The position numbers and the translations under genes were made by a program. Below, piece by piece: positions 48,734 to 58,762 of a stretch of DNA of 64,000 nucleotides. Positions within the stretch are counted from its first letter, which is position 1. Every line of letters begins with the position of its first letter. The DNA comes from Microbacterium sorbitolivorans (GTDB lineage: Bacteria > Actinomycetota > Actinomycetes > Actinomycetales > Microbacteriaceae): positions 186,001-250,000 of the forward strand of contig NZ_KZ848475.1 of NCBI RefSeq assembly GCF_003327285.1, given 5' to 3'. Under the pieces are notes generated by a model that saw only the letters and a list, made by a program, of their open reading frames with translations, was not told the DNA's origin and made no database searches.

Positions 48734-49822
48734 ATGCGGACTGAAATGAGCGATATCGCTGAGATCGTTGACGAGAATCCGTGGGCCGCCTGGGGCGCGC
48801 TCATCGTCGCCGCGGGCGTCGTGCTCATCGTCGCTTTCGTCGCGAGCTGGATCTTCAGCGCCGTCACCGGCCGCCTCAGCGGTCGCGCCGAGGTCTTCAC
48901 GGAGCTGCAGCGCCGGTTCCCCCGGCCCATCTTCTTCCTACTGGCCGTCATCGGGTGGCGCGGCTCCGTCGCCGCGTTCTTCCCCCGGGATTTTGCGGAG
49001 GCGCGCGGCGCCGCTTCCTACGCCCTGACGCTTGCGATCATCGCGGTCACTGGCTGGATCCTCGGCAAAGTCGTCATCTTCCTCCTCGACGGCGCGCAAC
49101 GCCGCCAGGATTCGTCGGTCGGCGACGAATTCACCGTGCGTCGTCGCCGCACGCAACTGCGCATGATCCGCAGTCTCGTGATCGCCATCGTCGTCGTGCT
49201 CACTGCCGCCGCGATGCTGCTCACAATTCCAGGGGCCAAGGCTTTCGGTGCGTCATTGTTCGCCTCCGCTGGCCTCGTCTCGATCGTCGCGGGTCTCGCC
49301 GCGCAGTCGACGCTCGGCAACCTCATCGCGGGGATCCAGCTGGCATTTTCGAACGCGCTCAAGGTTGGTGACACCGTCGAGGTGAACGACCAATTCGGCA
49401 AGGTCGAAGAGATCACCTTGACATACGTGGTGGTGCAGATCTGGGACGACCGCCGGCACGTTCTGCCGTCGACCTACTTCACCACGACGCCGTATACGAA
49501 CTGGACTCGTAATCAGACGCAACTCACCGGCACCGTGTATTTCGAAGCGGACTACAACGTCGACGTCGCAGCGGTCCGGGCCGAGGTAGAGCGGATCCTC
49601 GACCGCACGCCCGAGTGGGATCGGCGCAGCTGGGGACTTGTCGTTACCGACGCGTCCGGCGGTGTCGCGCAGCTACGCGCCACCATGACGGCTGCCGATG
49701 GCGACCAACTGTGGACGCTCCGCTGCGCCGTGCGTGAGCAAATCATCGCGTTTCTCGCGAATTCGCGGCCGCAGGATCTGGCGCGCAGCCGCTTCGAGAC
49801 GATCCCTACGCCGGAGGCGTGA
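48734..49822 (+). CDS. Small-conductance mechanosensitive channel (MscS family)
   Basis: A 362-aa membrane channel with four N-terminal helices. The pore-lining TM3 is FASAGLVSIVAGLAAQSTLGN and is followed by the beta domain LKVGDTVEVNDQFGKVEEI, both MscS hallmarks. It opens under osmotic downshock. ATG 48734 has GAGTGGA just upstream; ATG 48746 is possible. Its 3' end overlaps by 17 nt the end of the convergent gene at 49806. Confidence 0.92.
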   Translation: MRTEMSDIAEIVDENPWAAWGALIVAAGVVLIVAFVASWIFSAVTGRLSGRAEVFTELQRRFPRPIFFLLAVIGWRGSVAAFFPRDFAEARGAASYALTLAIIAVTGWILGKVVIFLLDGAQRRQDSSVGDEFTVRRRRTQLRMIRSLVIAIVVVLTAAAMLLTIPGAKAFGASLFASAGLVSIVAGLAAQSTLGNLIAGIQLAFSNALKVGDTVEVNDQFGKVEEITLTYVVVQIWDDRRHVLPSTYFTTTPYTNWTRNQTQLTGTVYFEADYNVDVAAVRAEVERILDRTPEWDRRSWGLVVTDASGGVAQLRATMTAADGDQLWTLRCAVREQIIAFLANSRPQDLARSRFETIPTPEA

Positions 49823-50228
49823 ACGTCGACAGTTCGTCGAGGATCCACCACACCCAGTAGCTGCTGAACAGTACAGTGACGCCCCCGATCACGTAGCTCG
49901 AGACGCACCACGACGTGCGCGCCCGCTGGCGGAGCTGCGCGATGAGGCCGATGAGCGCGCCGATGACGCCGAAACCGGCGCCCCACGGCCCGAACCACGA
50001 CACGATCAGCCCGACCGAGGCGAGCGTCACCGCGACCACGACGAGCGTCGTCACGGGCCGCAGGCGCCGCCGCGCGGGCGTCGCCTGCAACTCGGGCAGG
50101 ATGTGCCCGAAGGTGTCGGCCGCAAGCGTGATCGGGCCGGTCGCCGGATCCACGATGCGTTGCTCCGCGCCGCGCGCGCCGGTGCCCCGATTCATCGGGC
50201 CGACGTCCTGCGCACGCGTCTCGGTCAT
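49806..50228 (-). CDS. Small membrane protein of unknown function at the end of the tsa operon
   Basis: A 140-aa protein with a polar N-terminus (about 50 residues) and three hydrophobic helices ([56 protein letters not shown]). I recognise no family. ATG 50228 was chosen because it overlaps the tsaD stop (ATGA), like the other junctions in this operon. Its last 17 nt overlap the end of mscS on the other strand. Confidence 0.75.
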   Translation of the reverse strand: MTETRAQDVGPMNRGTGARGAEQRIVDPATGPITLAADTFGHILPELQATPARRRLRPVTTLVVVAVTLASVGLIVSWFGPWGAGFGVIGALIGLIAQLRQRARTSWCVSSYVIGGVTVLFSSYWVWWILDELSTFTPPA

Positions 50229-51280
50229 GACGTTTCCGCGACCTGAATCTCGGTGACGGGCAGTGTCGAGTCCGCGCCGAAGTCGAGCGTCGACGGGCGC
50301 CGGCCGCTCGAGATCAGCTGCGATGCGAGCGCCGCGATCATCGCGCCGTTGTCGGTGCAGAGGCTCAGCGGCGGGATCCGCACCGTCACGCCGCGCGCCG
50401 CGGCGCGCTCGAGCGCGACCTCGCGCAGCCGCTTGTTCGCGATCACGCCGCCGCCGAGCAGCAGGCGCGGAACGCCGCGCTCCTCGCACGCATCGAGCGC
50501 CTTCGTCACGAGCACGTCGACGACGGCCTCGCGGAAGCTCGCCGCGACATCGGCGACCGGCAGGTCCTCGCCCTCGTGCTGCTCCACCCAGCGCGCGACC
50601 GAGGTCTTGAGGCCCGAGAACGAGAAGTCCCAGCGGTGCGCCGCCATGTCGCTGGCCCGGCTGAGCCCGCGCGGGAACCGGATCGCGTTCGGATCCCCGC
50701 CGACCGCCGCGCGGTCGATCTGCGGGCCGCCCGGGTACGGGAGGCCGAGGATCCGGGCGACCTTATCGAACGCCTCGCCCGCCGCGTCGTCGATCGTCTC
50801 GCCGAGCATCTCGACGTCGGTCGTGATCTCGCGCACATGCAGCAGCGACGTGTGCCCGCCCGAGACGAGCAGCGCGATCGTCGGATACTCCAGCGGCTCG
50901 CTATCGGGCGTCACGATGTCGGCCGCGATGTGGCCGACGAGGTGGTTCACGGCGTAGAGCGGCTTCTCGAGCGAGACCGCGAGGGCCTTCGCCGCGCCCA
51001 CGCCCACCATCAACGCGCCCGAGAGACCCGGCCCGCTCGTGACGGCGACGGCATCGAGATCCCGCAACCGGATCCCTGCCTCGGCGACCGCCTGCTCGAT
51101 CGTCGGCTGCAGCGCGTCGAGGTGCGCGCGCGCCGCGACCTCCGGCACGACGCCGCCGTAGCGGGCGTGCTCGTCCATGCTCGACGCGATCGTGTTGCTC
51201 AGCAGGGTGCGGCCGCGCACGATACCGATGCCGGTCTCGTCGCAGCTCGTCTCAATGCCCAGAACGAGGGGCTCGGTCAT
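50225..51280 (-). CDS. tsaD: tRNA t6A synthesis transferase TsaD
   Basis: TsaD (Kae1/YgjD) transfers the threonylcarbamoyl group to A37 of ANN-decoding tRNAs. The product is 351 aa. [14 protein letters not shown] is the start, [10 protein letters not shown] holds the two metal His, and LVSGGHTSL and [19 protein letters not shown] follow. It overlaps rimI by 4 nt at its start and the 140-aa gene by 4 nt at its stop. TsaB and TsaE, its partners, are encoded just upstream. Confidence 0.97.
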   Translation of the reverse strand: MTEPLVLGIETSCDETGIGIVRGRTLLSNTIASSMDEHARYGGVVPEVAARAHLDALQPTIEQAVAEAGIRLRDLDAVAVTSGPGLSGALMVGVGAAKALAVSLEKPLYAVNHLVGHIAADIVTPDSEPLEYPTIALLVSGGHTSLLHVREITTDVEMLGETIDDAAGEAFDKVARILGLPYPGGPQIDRAAVGGDPNAIRFPRGLSRASDMAAHRWDFSFSGLKTSVARWVEQHEGEDLPVADVAASFREAVVDVLVTKALDACEERGVPRLLLGGGVIANKRLREVALERAAARGVTVRIPPLSLCTDNGAMIAALASQLISSGRRPSTLDFGADSTLPVTEIQVAETS

Positions 51281-51726
51281 GCGATCCTCCTCAGGTCACA
51301 CTTCATGATCACGGCGTCAACATCATCCGGCTGGTAATAGCGCGCGCGTCGCCCGATCTCGACGAAGCCCTCGCTCTCGTACAGCCCCTGCGCGACCGGG
51401 TTATCGGCGCGAACCTCGAGGAACACCTCGCGGGCGTTCCTCTCCCGCGCCGTCTCGAGCAGCTCCCTCAGCAGCCTTCGGCCGAGGCCCTGGCCCCGCG
51501 CCTCCGCGGCCACCGCGATCGTCTGCACGTCGCTATCCGCGCCGCCCGCGAGGTGGCGCAGGCCCGCGTATCCGCGGATCCCGTCCTCCTCGTCCACGAT
51601 GTACCGGCCGTGCGGGCTCGCGAGCTCGGCCGCCATCGCGTACTCCGGCCACGCGTCCGTCGGGAAGCTCGCGTTCTCGATCGCCATGATCGCCGCCAGA
51701 TCGCCTGGCGTCGCCGTGCGGATCAC
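51277..51726 (-). CDS. rimI: Ribosomal-protein N-acetyltransferase RimI
   Basis: A 149-aa GNAT enzyme that acetylates protein N-termini, in E. coli S18. [20 protein letters not shown] is the acetyl-CoA loop and [21 protein letters not shown] is typical of RimI. The GTG start overlaps the tsaB stop (GTGA) and the stop overlaps the tsaD start. The tsaB-rimI-tsaD order is widespread. Confidence 0.93.
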   Translation of the reverse strand: MIRTATPGDLAAIMAIENASFPTDAWPEYAMAAELASPHGRYIVDEEDGIRGYAGLRHLAGGADSDVQTIAVAAEARGQGLGRRLLRELLETARERNAREVFLEVRADNPVAQGLYESEGFVEIGRRARYYQPDDVDAVIMKCDLRRIA

Positions 51727-52562
51727 GTGCTCACCCGCTTCACCGCACCCGGGATCTTCGCGTCGGGGGCGCGGAGGTACAGGGGGTCGAGGTGCTCTAC
51801 CCTGCCTGTCTTGAGCTGGCGGGCCGCGATGATTGCGAGGTACTTTGCCGGGATTGTGGTCGTTGGCTCTCCGCTTCGCGGAATCGCTTTGGGCTGGCCG
51901 CTTCGCGGATGCTCCCCCGGCCCCGCAGTCCCCCGGATCCGCTCCGCGGATCCTCCCGCCAGACCCGATGCCTGCGGGGCCGTGGGAGCATTCGCTTCGC
52001 TCTGCTCTCGGGGCGTGGGCTCGGGGGTGGGGTCGCTGAGATTCTGAGGATCGGGCGAGATTCTGACCGGATCTGGCTTTTCTTTCGAATCTCGACCGAT
52101 TTTCAGAGTCTCGGCGCGCTCGACCGGGACGAGAGTCGGGCCCTCGGTGCGGTTCGGGAGGCCATCGCTCAGGCCCTCGTAGGTGCTGACCGCGTTCTCG
52201 CGGCGCCTCGCGTCGGTCGTGATCACGACGCGGGCTTCCGGATCCTGTTCCAGGATCTCGAGCGCGGCCGCGTCGTGGCTCGCGACCGGGATGACGGGGA
52301 TCCCCCGGCCGATCGCGAACGCGCGGGCCGCGGCGATGCCGATCCGGAGCCCCGTGAAGGGGCCGGGGCCCATGCCCGCCGCGACAACCGAGATGTCTGC
52401 GGCGGTGAGGCCCGCCTGCTCGAGCGCCTGCTGAATGAGCGTGCCGATCACCTCGGCGTGGCCGCGGCTGGTCTCGCTCTGCGCCTGCCCGAGCACCTCT
52501 TCGGTGTCTGGGTCGACGACGGCGACGGCGGAGCCGATCGAGGAATCGATTGCGAGGATCAT
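51723..52562 (-). CDS. tsaB: t6A synthesis protein TsaB with an in-frame repeat-derived insertion
   Basis: TsaB is the scaffold partner of TsaD. At 279 aa it is about 50 residues longer than usual. Residues 1-147 are normal (ILAIDSSIGSAVAVVDPDT; GMGPGPFTGLRIGIAAARAF). Residues about 150-232 are a Pro/Glu/Ser/Arg-rich stretch encoded by two palindromic elements (51900-52000 and 52038-52121). The normal end resumes with PAKYLAIIAARQL and LDPLYLRAPDAKIPG. The frame is kept through both, and the flanking genes overlap, so the gene looks intact. It lies 37 nt after tsaE. Confidence 0.93.
   Translation of the reverse strand: MILAIDSSIGSAVAVVDPDTEEVLGQAQSETSRGHAEVIGTLIQQALEQAGLTAADISVVAAGMGPGPFTGLRIGIAAARAFAIGRGIPVIPVASHDAAALEILEQDPEARVVITTDARRRENAVSTYEGLSDGLPNRTEGPTLVPVERAETLKIGRDSKEKPDPVRISPDPQNLSDPTPEPTPREQSEANAPTAPQASGLAGGSAERIRGTAGPGEHPRSGQPKAIPRSGEPTTTIPAKYLAIIAARQLKTGRVEHLDPLYLRAPDAKIPGAVKRVST
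51900..52000. repeat. Large inverted repeat inside tsaB
   Basis: 29-nt arms (51900-51928 and 51972-52000) match at 24 of 29 positions, and a smaller inverted repeat, ggatccgctccgcggatcc, lies in the loop. It encodes about residues 188-221 of TsaB. Confidence 0.8.
52038..52121. repeat. Palindromic repeat element, copy inside tsaB
   Basis: Related to 42929-43012: the right part matches at 30 of 36 positions and the left part begins with the same gagattctga-gatcg. Here it is translated as about residues 148-175 of TsaB. Confidence 0.85.
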
Positions 52563-52599
52563 CCCCTCCAGGGTAGGGGCGGCTCGCTTACAACCAGCC

Positions 52600-53070
52600 T
52601 TACGCGTGTCTCGTTATGACAACGGTGCGCGGGGCGTCGAGGTCGAGGTTCTCGGCGTCGTCGGCCTCGCCGACCGGGCGCTCGATCTCGATGTCCCACC
52701 ACTCGTCGGCGATCTGCTCGACGAGGCCGCGTCCCCACTCGACGATCGTGACGGATCCGTCGAGGTCGAGATCGAGATCCTCGAGCTCGCCCGAGTCGCC
52801 GAGCCGGTACGCGTCGGCGTGGATGAGCGGGGCGCCCCCGACGAGCGACGGGTGCGTGCGCGCGATCACGAACGTCGGCGATTGCACCGGCCCTCGCACG
52901 CCGAGGCCCTCGCCGATTCCGCGCGTGAGCGTCGTCTTGCCGGCGCCCAGCGGGCCCGTCAGCACGAGCATGTCGCCCGCGACGAGGCTCTTGCCGAGCG
53001 CCTCGCCGAGAGCCTCCATCTGGGCGGACGTCGCGATCTCGTGCCGGCCGAGCAGCTCATCGGGAACCAT
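52600..53070 (-). CDS. tsaE: tRNA t6A synthesis ATPase TsaE
   Basis: A 156-aa P-loop ATPase that drives turnover of the TsaBD complex. VLTGPLGAGKTTLTRGIGEG is Walker A (about residues 36-55), SPTFVIARTH follows, and HADAYRLGDSGELEDLDLD and VTIVEWGRGL complete the family pattern. It lies between alr and tsaB in the leftward operon, with short gaps of 47 and 37 nt. Confidence 0.95.
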   Translation of the reverse strand: MVPDELLGRHEIATSAQMEALGEALGKSLVAGDMLVLTGPLGAGKTTLTRGIGEGLGVRGPVQSPTFVIARTHPSLVGGAPLIHADAYRLGDSGELEDLDLDLDGSVTIVEWGRGLVEQIADEWWDIEIERPVGEADDAENLDLDAPRTVVITRHA

Positions 53071-53117
53071 TGTGTGTTCTTCCTCTTAGGCGACGGTGTT
53101 TTTAGACAACCGTGTTT

Positions 53118-54227
53118 TTAGACGATCGTGCGGGTCACGCGCGGGCCGAGGCGCGTGATGATCTCGTAGTTGATCGTGTCGGCCGCGTCGGCCCACTCGG
53201 TCGCGGTCGGCGCGCCCCGCAGCGGATCCCCAAACAGCACCGCGCGGTCGCCCACCTTCACGGGGGCGTCGCCGACGTCGACGATGAACTGATCCATCGC
53301 GACGCGGCCCGCCACGTGGAAGCGCTGCCCGCCGATGCGCACCGGGCCGCGGTTCGAGGCCTGGCGCGGCACTCCGTCGGCGTATCCGATGGGCACGAGC
53401 GCGAAGGTCGTGTCGCGCTCGGCGCGGTAGGTATATCCGTACGACGCGCCATGTCCGGCCTTCACGCGGCGCACCGCCGCGACGGGTGCCTGCAGCGTCA
53501 TCGCGGGGCGCAGCCCGAGGTCGGCCGACGAGCGGTCATCGAACGGCGAGAGGCCATAAATGCCGAGCCCGATGCGCACGGCGTCGAGCCGCGTCGCCGG
53601 CAGGTCGAGCGCCGCGGCGGTCGCCGCGATGTGCCGGATCCGCGGGCGCAGCCCCGCATCGATCGCCCGCGCCATCGCGTCGCGGAACACGTCGAGCTGC
53701 GCGAGGTCGTCCTCCGGCGACGCGCCGGACAGGTGGCTGAAAACGCCCTCGACCCGCAGGCGGCCCTCGCGCTCGAGGCGCGAGGCCTCGGCCATGAACG
53801 CACTCCAGTGCGCGGGCGCGGATCCGCCCCGCCCCAGGCCCGTCTCGAACTTCAGGTGCACGAGCGGCACGGCGGATCCGGCCTGCGACGCGACCCGGCG
53901 CAGCTGCTCGATCGTCGAAAGGCCGAGCTCGATGTTCGCCGCGATCGCGGGCGCGAAGTCGGTGTCGGGGCCGTGCAGCCACGCGATGATCGGGTGGTCG
54001 ATGCGGGCGGCGCGCAGCTCGAGCGCCTCGGAGATGTCGGCGACGCCCAGGCGGCTCGCGCCGCCGGCGATCGCCCCGTGGGCCGCGGCGACGGATCCGT
54101 GCCCGTATCCGTTCGCCTTCACGACCGCGATGAACTCGCGCGTCTGCGCGGCGGCGCGCAGGGTGCGGACGTTGTGCTCGATGGCTCCGCGATCGATGAT
54201 CGCCTCGCGAGTCGGAGATGTCGCCAT
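53118..54227 (-). CDS. alr: Alanine racemase
   Basis: A 369-aa PLP enzyme making D-alanine for peptidoglycan. AVVKANGYGHGSV holds the PLP Lys, GLGRGGSAP and RPAMTLQAPVAAVRRV lie in the barrel and C-terminal domain, and GASYGYTYRAERDT carries the catalytic Tyr. Its start overlaps the acpS stop by one base (TGATG). Just past its stop, a 16-bp sequence containing the stop codon is repeated with changes (53089-53136). Confidence 0.96.
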   Translation of the reverse strand: MATSPTREAIIDRGAIEHNVRTLRAAAQTREFIAVVKANGYGHGSVAAAHGAIAGGASRLGVADISEALELRAARIDHPIIAWLHGPDTDFAPAIAANIELGLSTIEQLRRVASQAGSAVPLVHLKFETGLGRGGSAPAHWSAFMAEASRLEREGRLRVEGVFSHLSGASPEDDLAQLDVFRDAMARAIDAGLRPRIRHIAATAAALDLPATRLDAVRIGLGIYGLSPFDDRSSADLGLRPAMTLQAPVAAVRRVKAGHGASYGYTYRAERDTTFALVPIGYADGVPRQASNRGPVRIGGQRFHVAGRVAMDQFIVDVGDAPVKVGDRAVLFGDPLRGAPTATEWADAADTINYEIITRLGPRVTRTIV

Positions 54228-54586
54228 CAGATGCCGCCTTCCAGAATCGTGTATGCCAGCGCCAGCCCGCCATCGTGCGAGAGCGAGAGGTGCGTGCGGG
54301 CCACGCCGCGCGCCTCGAGCGTCACGGCGGTCTCGCCGGAGATCTTGTAATTCGGCGCCTGCCGCTCCCCCAGCCGGGGAACCTCGATCTCCTGCCAGAA
54401 GACCCCATCGGATCCGCCGAGCGCCTTGATCAGCGACTCCTTCGCCGCGTAGCGCGCGGCCAGGGAGCGCAGGGGCAGGTCGCGCTCGTGCGGCGTGAAG
54501 AGGCGCTCCATCAGACGCGGCGAGCGCGCAATCTGCCCCTCGAACCGCTCGATGTCGACCATGTCGACGCCTACCCCGATGATCAT
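54227..54586 (-). CDS. acpS: Holo-[acyl-carrier-protein] synthase
   Basis: A 119-aa trimeric phosphopantetheinyl transferase that activates acyl carrier protein. GVGVDMVDIERFEG holds the metal Asp, FTPHERDL and ARYAAKESLIKALGG hold the Glu/Lys of the active site, and HLSLSHDGGLALAYTI follows. It lies at the head of the alr-tsa operon after the 63-bp repeats that follow glmS. Confidence 0.95.
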   Translation of the reverse strand: MIIGVGVDMVDIERFEGQIARSPRLMERLFTPHERDLPLRSLAARYAAKESLIKALGGSDGVFWQEIEVPRLGERQAPNYKISGETAVTLEARGVARTHLSLSHDGGLALAYTILEGGI

Positions 54587-54640
54587 CTCTTCAGCCTAGT
54601 AAGCCGACCTGCGCTCCCGATCCCAGGGCGGGGCGCCATG

Positions 54641-54884
54641 CCGCCGAAAGTGGGACACGCTTCAGGGCGTGTCCCACTTTCGGCGGGAATAGCGGCCCCA
54701 TTCCCGCACCAAGTGGGACACGGGTCGAAGCGTGTCCCAGTTCGTGCGGGAATAGCAGCCCCATAACCGCACAAAGTGGGACACGGGTCGAAGCATGTCC
54801 CAGTTTTGGCGGGAATAGCAGCCCCATAACCGCACAAAGTGGGACACGCCCCGAGGTGTGTCCCACTTGTGGCGGGAATGAGCG
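54641..54884. repeat. 63-bp tandem repeat, locus 2 (four units)
   Basis: Four units with exact 63-bp spacing (gggacacg at 54652, 54715, 54778 and 54841), related to locus 1. The array fills the whole gap between the glmS stop (54887) and acpS. The hairpin at 54647-54684 has perfect 14-bp arms (gaaagtgggacacg and cgtgtcccactttc). Confidence 0.9.
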
Positions 54885-54886
54885 GC

Positions 54887-56737
<1,851 letters not shown>

Positions 56738-56831
56738 GCGAATGATCCTAATCTGGCGAATCCGTGAGCGAACCCTGCATGACAGATTTCTAACCTGTCT
56801 GATAGCTTGTAAATATCTCGAGGAGGAGACC

Positions 56832-57959
56832 ATGACCTACACCCCCGACGCGATCCGCGCCATCACCCTGTCGACCCTGCGCCTGCCGCTGTCCGTCCCC
56901 ATCTCCGACGCCAAGGTGTTCACCGGGCGCCAAAAGCCCATGACCGAGGTCGTTTTTCTCATCGCCGAGATCGAGACCGAGCAGGGCTTCTCGGGTCACG
57001 GCTTTAGCTACTCGAAGCGCGGCGGAGGGCCCGCCCAGTACGCCCACGCGAAGGAGGTCGCGGGAGCCGCCATCGGCGAGGATCCGAACGACATCCAGAA
57101 GCTCTACTCGAAGCTGCTCTGGGCGGGCGCGTCGGTCGGCCGCTCGGGCGTCGCGACGCAGGCCCTCGCCGCGATCGACATCGCGCTCTACGACCTCAAG
57201 GCGAAGCGCGCGGGGCTCCCGCTGTCGAAGCTGCTCGGATCCCATCGCGACAGCGTGCGCACCTACAACACCTCGGGAGGCTTCCTCAACGCCTCGCTCG
57301 ACGAGGTCAAGGCCCGCGCGACGCAGTCGCTCGAGGAGGGCATCGGCGGCATCAAGGTCAAGGTCGGCCTGCCCGATAGCTCCGAGGATCTGCGCCGCGT
57401 GCGCGCCGTGCGCGAGCACATCGGCGACGCGCCGCTGATGGTCGACGCGAACCAGCAGTGGGATCGCGCGACCGCCCTGCGCATGGGACGCCGCTTCGAG
57501 GAGCTCGAGCTCGTGTGGATCGAGGAGCCCCTCGACGCCTACGACGCCGAGGGCCACGCCGACCTCGCCCGCGCCCTCGACACCCCCATCGCGACGGGCG
57601 AGATGCTCGCCTCGGTGGCCGAGCACGAGCGACTCATCGAGGCGCGCGCGTGCGACATCATCCAGCCCGACGCCCCGCGCGTCGGCGGCATCACGCAGTT
57701 CCTGCGTCTCATGACCTTCGCCGACCAGGCGGGTCTCGACCTCGCGCCGCACTTCGCGATGGAGATCCACCTGCACCTCGCCGCCTGCTACCCGCGCGAG
57801 CCGTGGGTCGAGCACTTCGACTGGCTGGATCCGCTCTTCGAGGAGCGCCTCGAGACCCGCGACGGGCGCATGATCGTGCCCAACCGCCCCGGCCTCGGCA
57901 TCACCTTCACCGACCAGGCCCGCGCCTGGACGACCGAGAAGGTCACGATCACGGCATGA
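56832..57959 (+). CDS. L-talarate/galactarate dehydratase (enolase superfamily)
   Basis: A 375-aa enolase-superfamily enzyme, closely similar along its length to the Salmonella TalrD/GalrD protein as I recall it (VSDAKV-type start, TGRQKPMTEV, FSYSKRGGG, LLWAGASVGRSG). Active-site residues are Lys175 and Lys177 (GIKVKVG), metal ligands Asp205, Glu231 and Glu257, and general-base His307 (APHFAMEIH). It would dehydrate or epimerise talarate and galactarate. AGGAGG lies 5 nt before the ATG. A coupled GntR regulator follows. No sugar-acid transporter is linked. Confidence 0.88.
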   Translation: MTYTPDAIRAITLSTLRLPLSVPISDAKVFTGRQKPMTEVVFLIAEIETEQGFSGHGFSYSKRGGGPAQYAHAKEVAGAAIGEDPNDIQKLYSKLLWAGASVGRSGVATQALAAIDIALYDLKAKRAGLPLSKLLGSHRDSVRTYNTSGGFLNASLDEVKARATQSLEEGIGGIKVKVGLPDSSEDLRRVRAVREHIGDAPLMVDANQQWDRATALRMGRRFEELELVWIEEPLDAYDAEGHADLARALDTPIATGEMLASVAEHERLIEARACDIIQPDAPRVGGITQFLRLMTFADQAGLDLAPHFAMEIHLHLAACYPREPWVEHFDWLDPLFEERLETRDGRMIVPNRPGLGITFTDQARAWTTEKVTITA

Positions 57960-58606
57960 CCACATCCCGCGGCGAACAGATCGCCGACGCGATCGCCGGC
58001 CTCATCGTCGGCGGATCCATCGCGCCCGGCGAGCGCCTGCCGAGCGAGGCGCGGCTCGCGGACGACTATTCCGCAAGCCGCGCGGTCGTCCGCGAGGCGA
58101 TCCAGCGCCTGCAGACGCGCGGGCTGGTACGCACCCGCACCGGATCCGGAAGTTACGCCCTCACGCCGCCCGCCGAGGGCGGGGACGGCTGGTTACAGGC
58201 GACCGGATCCGCCGAGCGCGCCGAGCTGCACGCGTTTCGCACCGCGATCGAGCAGGAGGCGGCGGCGCTCGCGGCACGCCACCGCACGGCCGACGACCTG
58301 GCCGCGCTCGACGCGGCGCTCGCGCGGCTCGCGGCGGCGACGCTTCCGGCCGAGTCGGTCGAGGCCGACTTCGCGCTGCACAACGCGATCGCGATCGCCT
58401 CGCACAACCGCTACCTGGGCGAGATGCTGACGCGGCTCGGGGCGACGACGATCGTGCTCCCCCACGCCCGGCTGACCGACGCGGTCGCGGCGACCGTGAT
58501 CGCGGAGCACCGGCTCATCGTCGAGGCCATCCGTGCCGGGGACGCGGTCACGGCATCGGCCGCGATGCGCGCCCACCTGGCTGCGTCCTCGGCCCGGCGG
58601 GGGTGA
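57956..58606 (+). CDS. GntR/FadR-type regulator (FCD domain)
   Basis: A 216-aa regulator with winged helix (residues 1-68: SIAPGERLPSEARLADDYSASRAVVREAI) and FCD effector domain. The metal ligands of FCD are present: Asp and His in DFALHNAI, His in AEHRLIVEAI and His in MRAHLA. The start overlaps the dehydratase stop (ATGA), so it probably controls that gene in response to a sugar acid. It ends at the 63-bp repeats. Confidence 0.9.
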   Translation: MTTSRGEQIADAIAGLIVGGSIAPGERLPSEARLADDYSASRAVVREAIQRLQTRGLVRTRTGSGSYALTPPAEGGDGWLQATGSAERAELHAFRTAIEQEAAALAARHRTADDLAALDAALARLAAATLPAESVEADFALHNAIAIASHNRYLGEMLTRLGATTIVLPHARLTDAVAATVIAEHRLIVEAIRAGDAVTASAAMRAHLAASSARRG

Positions 58607-58756
58607 GGGCGTGTCCCAGTTGATGCGGGAATAGCCGCGCCATTCCGGCCACAACTGGGACACGCTTGGATGCATGTCCCACTTCGTGCGGGAATAGCCG
58701 CGCCATTCCGACCACAACTGGGACACGCCTCGAGGCATGTCCCACTTCGTGCCGGA
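58607..58756. repeat. 63-bp tandem repeat, locus 3 (about 2.4 units)
   Basis: Starts with a right half-hairpin (gcgtgtcccagttg) and then has units at 58657 and 58720, again 63 bp apart. It fills the gap between the convergent GntR and coaA genes. Confidence 0.9.
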
Positions 58757-58762
58757 AAGCCC

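Noticed and set aside
51723..52562. tsaB as a pseudogene because of the inserted elements
   Set aside because: The frame is intact, both conserved ends are present, and the 4-nt overlap with rimI is kept.
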